A stretch of 64,000 nt of DNA. Source: Mycolicibacterium crocinum (GTDB taxonomy: Bacteria; Actinomycetota; Actinomycetes; Mycobacteriales; Mycobacteriaceae). This document shows, piece by piece, positions 7,861 through 16,623 of this stretch. The translations under genes were made by a program, and so were the position numbers. The notes under the pieces were generated by a model, which had not been told where the DNA came from, searched no databases, and worked only from the letters and a program-made list of their open reading frames with translations. Location: NCBI RefSeq assembly GCF_022370635.2, contig NZ_CP092362.2, positions 4,650,001 to 4,714,000 of the forward strand, read 5' to 3'. The stretch's first letter is position 1; each line of letters begins with the position of its first letter.

Positions 7861-9225
7861 ATGACCGAATTCATGCGCAGCACAGACGCGTTCACCTGGT
7901 CGATGGAAGCCGATCCGAGGCTGAGATCGACAGTGGTGACGGTGATTCTTCTCGACCGGTCCCCCGACTGGAATATTGTGCGCGAGCGGTTCGATCTGGT
8001 CAGCCGCGAACTGCCGATGTTCCGTCAGCGGGTGGTGAACTCACCGCTACCGGCCCCGCCGCGGTGGGAGTACGCCCCCGACTTCGACCTGGACTATCAC
8101 ATGCGCCGGGTGTCGGCGCCCGAACCCGGAACGCTCGATGTCGTGCTCGAGATGGCCCGGGTGGCCGCGATGTCCGACTTCGACCGGGCTCGGCCGATGT
8201 GGGAGGTCACCCTGATCGACCGTCTCGATGGCGGCGGCGCCGCGGTGCTGTGCAAATTCCATCACGCGCTGACCGACGGTGTCGGTGGCGTTCAGATCGC
8301 AATGCGGATCTTCGACCTCGACGAGGAACCCCGGGTCATGGACCCGATACCGGCAGCGCCGGCCGTCCCCGTGCCGGAGCCCCTGACTGGTTACCGTGAC
8401 GCCCTGCGCTACAACGCAGGTCTGATCGGCACACTGGTCAGCGAGTCAGCCAAGATCGCTCCACGGTTGTTGTTCAACATGATTCGACGCCCGCTGCAGA
8501 CCGCGGAGTCGGCAGGTGAACTGGCGGCATCGGTGTATCGGACCGTCCGCCCGGTGAACAAGCCGGGTTCACCGCTGATGACAGACCGCACAATGGTCCG
8601 CCGGTTGGGTGTGCTCGACGTGCCGATGCCGCGGCTTCGGGAGGCCGCCCACCGAAGCGGTGGCGCGCTCAACGACGCGTTCGTTGCGGGCGTCGCCGGT
8701 GCGCTGCGCCGCTATCACGACAAGCACGGCGTCGGGGTCTACGACCTACACCTGACCATGCCGATCAGCCTGCGCACGGAGGATGACGGCGCGGGCGGCA
8801 ACCGGATCACCCTGATGCGTTTCGACGTTCCGGCCGGCATCACCGATCCGGCCCGGCGGATCAAGAGCATTCACGAATGCACCGGCCGCGTTCGTCACGA
8901 AAAGTCGATTCCCTACACGCAATTGATCGCCAGTGCGCTCAACACGATGCCTCGCTGGTACATCGGGTCGATTCTGCGCCACGTCGACTTCCTGTGCAGT
9001 GACGTCCCCGGGGTGCCCGTCCCGGTGTATCTGGGCGGTGCGGCGGTGCGCAAGCAGTACGCCTTCGGCCCGACCATTGGTTCAGCGGTCAACGTCACCC
9101 TGCTGACCTACGTGGACACCTGCGCGCTGGGCATCGACGTCGACGCCGGCGCCATCCCCGAGTTCGAGGAGTTCTGCGACTGTCTTGCAGACAGTTTCGA
9201 CGAAGTCCTGGCGCTCGCTGATTAG
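7861..9225 (+). CDS. Wax ester synthase/diacylglycerol acyltransferase (WS/DGAT)
   Basis: A 454-residue bifunctional WS/DGAT-type acyltransferase, which would transfer acyl-CoA onto diacylglycerol or long-chain alcohol to make storage triacylglycerol or wax ester. The catalytic HHxxxDG motif is intact (His134, His135, Asp139, Gly140), and the C-terminal domain includes SDVPGVPVPVYLGG, the family's conserved N/S-V-P-G segment. The usual length is about 450-470 residues. It is not close to Tgs1 as I recall it and looks more like other mycobacterial tgs paralogues. The DosR-like palindrome upstream hints at hypoxia-responsive expression. GGGAG lies a few bases before the ATG. Confidence 0.9.
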   Translation: MTEFMRSTDAFTWSMEADPRLRSTVVTVILLDRSPDWNIVRERFDLVSRELPMFRQRVVNSPLPAPPRWEYAPDFDLDYHMRRVSAPEPGTLDVVLEMARVAAMSDFDRARPMWEVTLIDRLDGGGAAVLCKFHHALTDGVGGVQIAMRIFDLDEEPRVMDPIPAAPAVPVPEPLTGYRDALRYNAGLIGTLVSESAKIAPRLLFNMIRRPLQTAESAGELAASVYRTVRPVNKPGSPLMTDRTMVRRLGVLDVPMPRLREAAHRSGGALNDAFVAGVAGALRRYHDKHGVGVYDLHLTMPISLRTEDDGAGGNRITLMRFDVPAGITDPARRIKSIHECTGRVRHEKSIPYTQLIASALNTMPRWYIGSILRHVDFLCSDVPGVPVPVYLGGAAVRKQYAFGPTIGSAVNVTLLTYVDTCALGIDVDAGAIPEFEEFCDCLADSFDEVLALAD

Positions 9226-9247
9226 TGATTCTGGGGCTTTCGGCCCG

Positions 9248-10546
9248 TCAGTATGACGTCAACAGTCGGCTGAGCACATCAACCCCGAAGCGCAATGAGT
9301 CGACCGGCACGCGTTCGTTGGCCCCGTGGAACAGCGCCGTGAAATCGAGGTCGTCCGGCAGCCGCATCGGGGTGAACCCGTAGCACTGAATCCCCAATCG
9401 GTGCAGCCATTTCGCGTCGGTGAACGCCGTGCTCATATACGGCAGCACAGTGGCCATCGGGTCAGAGCCGCGTAGTGCCTCGGCGATCGCTCCCAGCAAC
9501 GGGGTGTCCATTGCGGCTTCGACGGCCGGCCCGTGATACAGCGTTTCGAGGGCGACCGCGGGCCCGATGATCTCGGTGAGTTGCCGCTGGAACGAGCAGT
9601 CGTGGCCGGGCAGGAATCGGGCGTCGATCGTGGCACTGGCTTCGGCAGGAACGACATTGGTCTTGTAACCACCGCTGACCTGGGTTGCGTTGATCGTGTT
9701 GTGACGTCCGGCCCGGATCATCCGATCGAAGTGACCCAAACACGCGAGCAGGTCGTCGTCCACGACCGGTTCAGCCAGGACCTCGCGGAGCCGCTCGATC
9801 AGACTGTCGGTGGCAGTCGTCCTGATGGGAGCCGGCGCGGTTAGGTCGGCGAGCCGGACCAAAGCCTGAGCCAGCGTGTTTATCGAATTGTCCGGATTGA
9901 TCATGCTGCCGTGGCCGGCCACGCCGCTGGCACGTAGCCGCGCCCACCAGACGCCCTTTTCCGCGGTCGAGACGAAGTACCCACGATGATCGGTCGTCAG
10001 GGTGTGACTGAACCCACCCACTTCGCCGATCGCCTCGGCGCAATCGGCGAACAGCTCCGGGCTGCTTTGAGTCACGTAACCGGCGCCCAATGCTCCACCA
10101 GCTTCTTCGTCGGCGAAGAACGCCAAGACCACGTCTCGCCGCGGCGGCTGCCCCCGTCGCGAAAGCCGTTGCAGTGCAGCCAGGGTGATGGCCACCGGGC
10201 CCTTCATGTCCACCGTGCCGCGACCCCAGATATAGCCATCGTGCAGGTCGCCACCGAACGGGTCACGGGTCCAATCCGAATCAATCGCGGGTACCACGTC
10301 GAGGTGGGCATGCAGCAGCAGAGCCGGTAACGTCGGGTCGCGCCCAGCAATCCGGCCGACGATCGAGACCCGGCCCGGTTCGGGTTCGAACCAGTGGCAG
10401 CCAATTCCGATCCCGGCCAGAACGTCCGCGACCAGCTCGGCCGCGGGCTTCTCCGCACCCCCCGGGTTGGAGGTGTCGATGCGGACCAGATGCTGCGTCA
10501 GGGCGACGACATCCTCGACGCCGGGACTGAGCTCGCCGAAGGTCAC
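9248..10546 (-). CDS. M20-family metallopeptidase/amidohydrolase
   Basis: A 432-residue M20/ArgE/DapE-type zinc hydrolase that cleaves amide bonds of N-acyl or N-carbamoyl amino acids or small peptides. Zinc and catalytic motifs are visible: HAHLDVVPA near residue 80, GRGTVDMKG near 112, and the ADEEAGG general base/ligand segment near 148. A central dimerisation domain and the final histidine region follow. It is the last gene of the diiron monooxygenase operon. Its GTG start overlaps the RidA stop codon (GTGA), implying translational coupling. In this context I infer that it hydrolyses a late amide intermediate of the pathway; the actual substrate is not readable. Confidence 0.85.
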   Translation of the reverse strand: MTFGELSPGVEDVVALTQHLVRIDTSNPGGAEKPAAELVADVLAGIGIGCHWFEPEPGRVSIVGRIAGRDPTLPALLLHAHLDVVPAIDSDWTRDPFGGDLHDGYIWGRGTVDMKGPVAITLAALQRLSRRGQPPRRDVVLAFFADEEAGGALGAGYVTQSSPELFADCAEAIGEVGGFSHTLTTDHRGYFVSTAEKGVWWARLRASGVAGHGSMINPDNSINTLAQALVRLADLTAPAPIRTTATDSLIERLREVLAEPVVDDDLLACLGHFDRMIRAGRHNTINATQVSGGYKTNVVPAEASATIDARFLPGHDCSFQRQLTEIIGPAVALETLYHGPAVEAAMDTPLLGAIAEALRGSDPMATVLPYMSTAFTDAKWLHRLGIQCYGFTPMRLPDDLDFTALFHGANERVPVDSLRFGVDVLSRLLTSY

Positions 10547-11007
10547 GGCACCAGGAACTTGCCGCTGCCGACTACGGCGATCGCCTCCACCTCGATGAGA
10601 AATCCGTCGTACATCAATCCGGCCACCCGCACCGCGGTGCCGGCGGGCCCGGGTGTGGGCAGATACTCCAGTCGGACCCGCGTCATCTTCTCCCAGAATT
10701 CCCTTACGGCGTCCCCTGTTTCGTCACAGCAATAGTAGGTGTTGAGTTTGACGACGTCGCTCCACGTGGCTCCGCCCTCGTCGAGGACACGGGTGACCGC
10801 ATCGAAGACGTTGCGCGTTTGGACTTCGATGTCACCTTCACCGACGACGTTGCCGTGTTCGTCGGCCGACAATTGCCCGCCGACGAAAATGGTGTCACCG
10901 ACTCGCCATCCTTGGGAGAACGGTGTCGGAATGTGCCAGTCCCACGAGCCCGGCGGCATGAGGCGCTGACGGGTGAGCGGGTTGAGGATGTCGTCGACCT
11001 GAGTCAT
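10543..11007 (-). CDS. RidA/YjgF family enamine/imine deaminase
   Basis: A 154-residue RidA (YjgF/YER057c/UK114) family protein; members hydrolyse reactive enamines and imines or act as deaminases in ring-cleavage pathways. The trimer-forming fold is recognisable from GDTIFVGGQLSADEHG near residue 37, QTRNVFDAVTRVLDEGGATWSDVVKL, and a C-terminal VRVAGLMYDGFLIEVEAIAV. AAGGG lies 7-8 bases before the ATG. Its place behind an NCS1 permease and a ring hydrolase parallels RutC in pyrimidine catabolism, so a dedicated pathway role is more likely than general housekeeping. Confidence 0.85.
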   Translation of the reverse strand: MTQVDDILNPLTRQRLMPPGSWDWHIPTPFSQGWRVGDTIFVGGQLSADEHGNVVGEGDIEVQTRNVFDAVTRVLDEGGATWSDVVKLNTYYCCDETGDAVREFWEKMTRVRLEYLPTPGPAGTAVRVAGLMYDGFLIEVEAIAVVGSGKFLVP

Positions 11008-11057
11008 GAAGTTTCCCTTCGTTGAAAGCCCTGCTGGACAGGAGGATTCGAGGCGTC

Positions 11058-11804
11058 CTAGTCCGTGAAGACGGCGACGGCGCGGATCGGCGAACCAGTG
11101 CCGTTGCGGATGAACAGGGGCAGCCCGAAGTACAGGAACCGCTGATTGACCACCTGGTGCAGGTTGGCAAGCCCCTCCGTGTTGACGATGCCGTACTCAC
11201 CGCACACCTTGTGGCCGGAGAAGTCACTGTCATCGGCGTGATCGATGGCGACGTTGTCCACCGCGATGTTGACGACGCCTTTCTCTGCCAACCAGAGCGC
11301 CGCGTCGCGGTTCAGACCGGTGTGCTTTTCGGTGTAAGCCAGGTTCGGATACGTGGCATCGCCGTAGCCGGTGTAGAGGATCACGGTGTCGCCCTTGCGA
11401 ATCTCCTGCCCGCTTGCGGCCAGGGCCGACTCCAGATCGGCAGGAGTGATGTAGTCGGGGTACTGGACCGAGCGCAGGTCGAGGCAGATCGCCTCGCCGT
11501 AGTAGTACTCCAGTGGCGACTTGTCGATGGTGGGCCCGTGCGGGTCATATTCGAACACGGCGTCGGTGTGGGTGCCCGCGTGCTCGCTGATCAGCAGATT
11601 GTGCGCCTCGAAGCCGAGATGGGTGTTGTATGTGGTCTTGAATTGCTCGTGGGTTTGATTGGTGTTGATGAAGGTCTTCTGGTGGCCGAACCACATCGGC
11701 ATGCCTTCGAAGATCTCACGGGTGAGATCAACCACTCGCAGTGGGCGTTGCATGATGTCGGCACCGAACTTCGGGTAGCTGCGGGGCTCGTCGACGGTCG
11801 TCAT
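11058..11804 (-). CDS. Cyclase-family metal-dependent hydrolase (kynurenine formamidase/isatin hydrolase-like)
   Basis: A 248-residue member of the cyclase family (PF04199), which includes kynurenine formamidase and isatin hydrolase. The signature HxGTHxD is intact in SEHAGTHTDA (His75, His79, Asp81) and would bind Mn or Zn. Members open lactams, cyclic imides or N-formyl amides. TTGGAG lies upstream of the ATG at good spacing. It sits between the permease and RidA genes, so I infer that it opens the ring produced after hydroxylation. The assignment to the family is firm, the substrate is inference. Confidence 0.85.
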   Translation of the reverse strand: MTTVDEPRSYPKFGADIMQRPLRVVDLTREIFEGMPMWFGHQKTFINTNQTHEQFKTTYNTHLGFEAHNLLISEHAGTHTDAVFEYDPHGPTIDKSPLEYYYGEAICLDLRSVQYPDYITPADLESALAASGQEIRKGDTVILYTGYGDATYPNLAYTEKHTGLNRDAALWLAEKGVVNIAVDNVAIDHADDSDFSGHKVCGEYGIVNTEGLANLHQVVNQRFLYFGLPLFIRNGTGSPIRAVAVFTD

Positions 11805-11856
11805 AGTTATTCTCCAATTATGTTGTGGTTGAGGTGATCTAGGCTTGTCGAGACGG

Positions 11857-13419
11857 TCAGGTGGCGTCGGCGACCGGTACTGCGCGGGTGATCGGCTCTC
11901 GCTCCGGGGTGATGGTGGGCACCTGGGACATCAGGGCGTGCAGCCGTGCGACGTCGTTCTCTTCGCTGACCGCGTCAGGGACGACAATGCTGCCTGGGAT
12001 CGCATGCGCCAGGATGGAATAGAGCACTCCCCCGATGACCGCGGCGGAGATGAAGCTCAGGTCGATCCCGCCGGCGGCGTTGGCCCACGGCCCGACGTAG
12101 AGGGTCGTGTTGACGAACATCATGCCGATGACAGTCGAGACCAGCCACGCTGCCATGCCGGCGATATTCCAGCCCCGGGTGAACCAGTAGGCACCACCGG
12201 CGATTCGCGGCTGCAGATTGAAGACCTGGAGATCCTGGGTGTAGTAGCGGCCGCGGCTGAAGGCATACCCCAGCAGGTTGATGACCAGCCACGGTGCGGT
12301 CACCACAAGCAGAAGGATCAGGAACGCGGTGGCCGCGGCGACCAGGTTGTAGACGAAGGCTCCGATATAGACCAGCACCGTCCCCGCGGCGCCGATCAAC
12401 AGCGTCGCGGGAACCCGCTTGAGCCGCGGAAAGATCGACGAGGTGTCCAGGCCGGTGCCGTATACGCACAAGGCGGCTTGTGCGCAGGAACCGATCAGGG
12501 CAATCACAACGATCGCGGCGGTGAAAGCGGTGGGTGACACCGACACGAACCCTGCGACCCAGTCCCTCACGTCAGGGGGGAAGGCCATGGCGACGTAGAT
12601 GGCGAAGCACAGCGCCACCGCGCAGCCGAAGAACATGCCCCCGCCGGCGGCGGCCATGACCACGGCGGGCCGGTAACGGCGAGCACTGATGTAGCGGGTG
12701 TAATCACCGACGTAGGGCGAGTACGAAATCGGCAGAGAGGCTGCAGTGGTCGCCGACAACAGCCAGGTGGCGGGATAGCTGCCCAGCAGCAACTCTGTGC
12801 CGGGTCCGGCGGCGACGAACTTCGGAGCGAGCACGACGACACCGACGAGCAGCAGAATTCCCATCGTCGGAACCAGAATTCGGTTGGCGAGTACGACGTT
12901 GGCATGTCCGTAGATCGCCACCAACAGCGTCAGGGCGGCGATGAGGGCGTAGGCCACAGCCGACACCGCGGCGCTGTCCGGCAACCCTACGAGTCTGTTC
13001 AGCCCGGCCACGAGCGCTTGACCGCCGGTCCACACCGTCAAGGCGTAGAAGCCGATGGCAGTGAAGATACCCACCAGTGAGCCGACGATACGGCCGACCA
13101 CCCCGAAGTGGGCACCACTGCTGACCGCACTGTTGGTGCCGGTGCGGGTGCTCAGCAGTGCGAGCGGGGCGAACATCGCCGACCCGACCGCCAGACCGAC
13201 CAGCGTAGAGGTGATGGAGCCCCACCAACCCAGTCCGAAGGAAACCGGCAAGTAGCCCAAAACGATGATCCCAAAGCACAATTGGGTTCCGAAGAAGACG
13301 GCGGTCAGTTCCCGGGGTTTGGAATGGCGTTCGGCCTCGGGTATGTAGTCGACGCCACGGGTTTCGATGCGGCCGACTTGGTCGACGCCGCCAGCGGCGG
13401 GTGGTGTTGAGACAGACAT
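11857..13419 (-). CDS. NCS1-family permease (nucleobase/hydantoin/vitamin type)
   Basis: A 520-residue integral membrane transporter of the nucleobase:cation symporter-1 family, with about 12 hydrophobic segments. Typical NCS1 features are visible: the early FGLGWWGSITSTLVGLAVGS segment corresponding to TM1-TM2, the conserved YSPYVGDYTRY segment in the middle, and GRYYTQDLQVFN near the C-terminal third. Family members import cytosine, uracil, allantoin, hydantoins, thiamine or related nitrogen heterocycles with a cation. I chose the ATG at 13419, because AAGGAG lies 7-8 bases before it. An upstream ATG at 13467 lies inside the NuoF-like gene. Its operon position makes it the likely importer of the monooxygenase substrate. 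Confidence 0.85.
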   Translation of the reverse strand: MSVSTPPAAGGVDQVGRIETRGVDYIPEAERHSKPRELTAVFFGTQLCFGIIVLGYLPVSFGLGWWGSITSTLVGLAVGSAMFAPLALLSTRTGTNSAVSSGAHFGVVGRIVGSLVGIFTAIGFYALTVWTGGQALVAGLNRLVGLPDSAAVSAVAYALIAALTLLVAIYGHANVVLANRILVPTMGILLLVGVVVLAPKFVAAGPGTELLLGSYPATWLLSATTAASLPISYSPYVGDYTRYISARRYRPAVVMAAAGGGMFFGCAVALCFAIYVAMAFPPDVRDWVAGFVSVSPTAFTAAIVVIALIGSCAQAALCVYGTGLDTSSIFPRLKRVPATLLIGAAGTVLVYIGAFVYNLVAAATAFLILLLVVTAPWLVINLLGYAFSRGRYYTQDLQVFNLQPRIAGGAYWFTRGWNIAGMAAWLVSTVIGMMFVNTTLYVGPWANAAGGIDLSFISAAVIGGVLYSILAHAIPGSIVVPDAVSEENDVARLHALMSQVPTITPEREPITRAVPVADAT

Positions 13420-13429
13420 GTCAAGCTCC

Positions 13430-14659
13430 TTAATGGGCGGCGGGAGTAGCGGTGAGGTTCGCAGCACAGCGACCGTGTTCGATGTGGGCTGCGAAATCGG
13501 CGGGAAACAGGGAGCGGGCTGAATCGACCGGCGGCGTCGGCATGTCGATGAGGGAACACTTACGGGGCATGTCGATGACGAACTCTTCGACGTGGGCGAG
13601 CTTGTCCAGCAGCTCCCACGACCCCTTTCCTGAGGCGACCTGCTGGACGGTCCGCTGATAGGTCTGGGTCTTCATTCGGCAGGGCGGGCACTGCCCGCAC
13701 TGTTGGCGAGCGAAGAAATCGGTGATCTCTTCGCAGATCTCGACGACACAGGTGTTGCTGGCCACGACACGCACCGCCAGGCAGCCGGGTTGCGAACCGG
13801 CCGACCGAATGTCGGCGTCACACACCGCGATCCCGGCAGCGTCGGCAGGCAGGAAACTGCTCGAGGGGCCGCCAGGCTGCACCGCCTTGAGTTGGCCATC
13901 GCCACTCAGTCCGCCGGCACGGGCGATCAGTGTGATGAACGTGTCCACATCGGGCCGGATCTCGTACACCCCTGGGGCGACGACATCCCCGGTGACAGTC
14001 GCTAGTCTGGTCCACACCGGGTCCTCGCCGCGCTGGGCTGCACGGATGATGCGCGGCAGATTGGCGAGCGTCTCCGCGTTGGCGACCAGGGTGGGCCGTC
14101 CGCCAATTCCTCGTTCGCTCGGGTACGGCGGCTGTCCGGTCGGCTTACCGTCGCCTCCGTCGACGACGTTGATCGCCGCGCTGGCCTCTCCGGCGACGTA
14201 CCGGTCCGGCGCAGTGACGATCCGGACCTCGATGTCCGACAGCAGCGACTCGACACCACTTTCGGCCAATCCGGCTGTGAGGCTCGCCATTTCACTCGTC
14301 GATGTCGCGCTGACGTAGAACACCACATCGGTTGCGTGCAGAGCGGCCGCAGCGATCAGAGTGCCTTCGATGACGACGTGTGGATTGATGGACAGCAGCG
14401 CGCGATCCTTTCCGCTGCCGGGTTCATCCTCAGCGGCATTGCACAGCACAGCACGTGGTGCCGGCTGGTCGAGCACTGCGGTGAACTTGCGGGCGAACGG
14501 GAAATGCGCTCCGCCCAGACCCGACAGAGTTGTGCGGGCCAGCACGGTCTGACCCTGGTCGGGGCCGGCCACCACGGCGGTGAGGACGTGGTAGCCACCT
14601 TGGGCCAGGTAGTCATCGAGGCCGTGCCTATATGGCGGCAACAACAGTTCAGCGGTCAT
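13430..14659 (-). CDS. NuoF-like NADH-binding FMN/4Fe-4S subunit, predicted monooxygenase reductase
   Basis: A 409-residue homologue of the 51-kDa (NuoF/HoxF) subunit. FMN and NADH site motifs are present: GLGGAHFPFARKF (residues 47-59), CNAAEDEPGSGKDR (73-86) and the NAETLAN segment (194-200). The SLBB region follows, and the 4Fe-4S cysteines are complete at Cys321, Cys324, Cys327 and Cys368. It should accept hydride from NADH and pass single electrons on. No other complex I genes are near. It is preceded by the NuoE-like partner and by diiron monooxygenase genes whose usual reductase is missing. I therefore infer that the NuoE/NuoF pair is the NADH-dependent reductase of this monooxygenase. 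Four bases separate it from the upstream stop codon. Confidence 0.85.
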   Translation of the reverse strand: MTAELLLPPYRHGLDDYLAQGGYHVLTAVVAGPDQGQTVLARTTLSGLGGAHFPFARKFTAVLDQPAPRAVLCNAAEDEPGSGKDRALLSINPHVVIEGTLIAAAALHATDVVFYVSATSTSEMASLTAGLAESGVESLLSDIEVRIVTAPDRYVAGEASAAINVVDGGDGKPTGQPPYPSERGIGGRPTLVANAETLANLPRIIRAAQRGEDPVWTRLATVTGDVVAPGVYEIRPDVDTFITLIARAGGLSGDGQLKAVQPGGPSSSFLPADAAGIAVCDADIRSAGSQPGCLAVRVVASNTCVVEICEEITDFFARQQCGQCPPCRMKTQTYQRTVQQVASGKGSWELLDKLAHVEEFVIDMPRKCSLIDMPTPPVDSARSLFPADFAAHIEHGRCAANLTATPAAH

Positions 14660-14663
14660 TGGG

Positions 14664-15035
14664 TCAGTCCGAAAGGCTCAGGTCGCCCGGTTTGAATCCC
14701 GCGTCGAGCATGTTGAAGATTTTGCGGGCGATGAAAGTGTCACTGCGGTCGATGCTTTCGACGGCAGTACCGCCATCGGCATGGGCAATGATCGCCTCGG
14801 CGTGGGAGGGATCGACATCGCTGTAGAAGGCCCGCTGATGCTCGATCAACAAGTTGGGACCCTGTTCACACGCGGCGAAACAGATGTAGTCGTTGACCTC
14901 GACGTCGGAGGCCGCCTCTTCGGCCGCAGCCCGGAGCCGATCGCGCAGCTGCTCGGATCCGCGCATTGCACAGTCGACGTTGACGCACACGTGGATGATC
15001 CGTTCCTCGGAACTCAGGTCGTCATACACGGACAT
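14664..15035 (-). CDS. NuoE-like thioredoxin-fold 2Fe-2S ferredoxin
   Basis: A 123-residue protein of the thioredoxin-like 2Fe-2S family (NuoE/24-kDa subunit, also clostridial-type ferredoxins). The four cluster ligands follow the family spacing exactly: Cys17-x4-Cys22 and Cys52-x3-Cys56. It lacks the N-terminal helical domain of complex I NuoE, so it is essentially the bare ferredoxin domain plus a tail. It overlaps the effector gene upstream by 14 bases and has CGGAG before its ATG. I infer that it receives electrons from the NuoF-like protein and reduces the diiron hydroxylase, in place of the Rieske ferredoxin (TmoC) of classical systems. Confidence 0.8.
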   Translation of the reverse strand: MSVYDDLSSEERIIHVCVNVDCAMRGSEQLRDRLRAAAEEAASDVEVNDYICFAACEQGPNLLIEHQRAFYSDVDPSHAEAIIAHADGGTAVESIDRSDTFIARKIFNMLDAGFKPGDLSLSD

Positions 15036-15339
15036 CGTCTCCGGGATCGTCAGCGTCCCAGGACAACACGACCTGGTCGGCGTCCCAGCGGGTGAAGTAG
15101 CCCCGGTAGGCCGAGACGACCTGGTTCAGGTCGCGACTGTCCCAGTCCCGACCCAGGTAGTCCGAGACGGTCGCGGCGTGGATCACCATGCGGTCAGGGA
15201 CGTCGAGCAACACCATCCCAGGAATCTGGACGACCGAAGCGGTGGGAATGTCTTGGACGACGGCAGCGACGATGGCATCGCATTCCTCGCCTGCCATCAT
15301 TTCGATGCCCACCACCGAGCGAGCGACGTGCGAGCTCAT
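15022..15339 (-). CDS. MmoB/DmpM-family monooxygenase effector protein
   Basis: A 105-residue coupling/effector protein of soluble diiron monooxygenases. MmoB, DmpM and TmoD proteins have no cofactor: they bind the hydroxylase and tune oxygen activation and substrate access. The sequence has the family pattern, with an opening VGIEMMAGEECDAIVAAV segment, a central IPGMVLLDVPDRMVI stretch and a C-terminal YFTRWDADQVVLSWD region. The size matches (about 90-140 residues). Its ATG overlaps the stop codon of the beta-subunit gene (ATGA), which implies coupled translation and stoichiometric synthesis. Confidence 0.85.
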   Translation of the reverse strand: MSSHVARSVVGIEMMAGEECDAIVAAVVQDIPTASVVQIPGMVLLDVPDRMVIHAATVSDYLGRDWDSRDLNQVVSAYRGYFTRWDADQVVLSWDADDPGDDVRV

Positions 15340-16583
15340 GCCGATACCTCCTCGGGTGTTGAAAGCATTGCCGGCGTGGTGATGTCGCAGTCCTCGAGCT
15401 GCGAGGAGATCCAGCTCAGCGGTTCGGCGAACACGTCCGCACTGCCACCGCAGGCACCGCCTAGCTCAATCGCCGCTGAATGGGCTCGGGGTAGCAGATC
15501 GGCGACCCACTCGCCGATCAGTTCGCGGTTGTGCGCAGCGTGGACCTCGTCGCCGGTCAGCAATCGCAAGAATGCTGCGGCACTCTCGCGGTGACGGGCC
15601 TTGTCTTCACCAATGCTTCGACACACGAACGGAGTGAGACTGTCGCCGGCCGCCAACGAGCCGGCGGTGAGAAGGGCGTTCGCGGCAGCGGTGTGCAGTG
15701 GTTCGAAGACGATGTCGGCCAGGATGATCGCCTTGCCCCAATCGAGGGTCGCCATGATTTCCTCGACGAGTCTGCGGGTAGGCTGGAACACAGAATCTTC
15801 CATCCATGCCGGCGCGGGATCGTCGAACCCGTCGTGGTGTTCGCCGTATGCCATCGCGAGCCGGCCATAGAGCTGGGCGTGCCGAAGTTCGTCGAACATC
15901 ATGAACGATGTCGCCCCGGCGATCCATGACGAGAGGGCGAACCGCGTGGTGTGCTGGTGCGTCACGCACAGACCCCAGTCGGGATATTGCAGGGGCCCCA
16001 GCACATTCCGCAGCAACGCGACTCGATCCGTCGTAACCGAGCCGAATTGCGCATCGGCGGCGGCGAATTCGAACGCGGTGGCCACGCTGCGCCCCGCTCG
16101 GGATTGCTTCGTTGTGTAGGTGCGGTAGTAGAGCTTGTCCGGGCTGCGGTAGGCCTCCCAGTCGGTGCACCTCAACGCGGTGCTGTCGGAAGTCCAGACC
16201 TGATGGGCCGGGCGCTCGCCGTCGATGTGGTAGGGGGCATGCCACTGCAACAGCCGGGTGGCTTCCTCATATTCGTTGAGGCGACGAGAACCGTTGATCG
16301 GCATCCGAATTGCCTCGATGTCGATGTCCGGCTTGGCGGGTGCACTGGTGTCGGGAACAGGCTCGCCAATGGCGCGGACGTCGACGAGAGCACCATCGGT
16401 GATACCAAGATCGGCCAGGGTGGTGGTGGGCGCCGCACCGGGTACCAGGAGCTCGACGACGCGTCCCTGTGCGGATCGGGCTGCGCCGACTCGGCTGAGT
16501 AGGTCAGCGACGGTGGGGTCGTCCCCGGCCAGAACGAACGCTTCCGGCGCGGCCTCCCCCATAATCCTCGAATAGATCAGCAT
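15336..16583 (-). CDS. Diiron monooxygenase beta subunit fused to an N-terminal TmoB-like domain
   Basis: A 415-residue protein. Residues about 91-415 resemble the TmoE/beta hydroxylase subunit, a ferritin-like helical bundle without metal ligands. Examples are the NEYEEATRLLQWHAP start, DWGLCVTHQHTTRFALSSWIAGATS and DELRHAQLYGRLAMAYGE. Residues 1-75 look like a ubiquitin-like beta-grasp domain ending in TLADLGITDGALVDV, as in the separate small gamma subunit TmoB (about 85 residues). A Pro/Ala-rich linker (76-90) joins them. The total equals TmoB plus TmoE, and no separate gamma gene exists in the operon, so the two subunits appear fused. The start at 16583 is the first ATG that includes the beta-grasp domain. 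It lies 40 bases after the alpha gene. Confidence 0.75.
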   Translation of the reverse strand: MLIYSRIMGEAAPEAFVLAGDDPTVADLLSRVGAARSAQGRVVELLVPGAAPTTTLADLGITDGALVDVRAIGEPVPDTSAPAKPDIDIEAIRMPINGSRRLNEYEEATRLLQWHAPYHIDGERPAHQVWTSDSTALRCTDWEAYRSPDKLYYRTYTTKQSRAGRSVATAFEFAAADAQFGSVTTDRVALLRNVLGPLQYPDWGLCVTHQHTTRFALSSWIAGATSFMMFDELRHAQLYGRLAMAYGEHHDGFDDPAPAWMEDSVFQPTRRLVEEIMATLDWGKAIILADIVFEPLHTAAANALLTAGSLAAGDSLTPFVCRSIGEDKARHRESAAAFLRLLTGDEVHAAHNRELIGEWVADLLPRAHSAAIELGGACGGSADVFAEPLSWISSQLEDCDITTPAMLSTPEEVSA

Positions 16584-16623
16584 GAATGAATCTCTCTGTG
16601 AGATAGGGAGTTTGGGCTTGGTA

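Noticed and set aside
13430..15035. NuoE/NuoF-like genes as a fragment of respiratory complex I
   Set aside because: No NuoA-D, NuoG or NuoH-N genes adjoin them, the NuoE-like protein lacks its N-terminal helical domain, and the genes are embedded in the monooxygenase operon.
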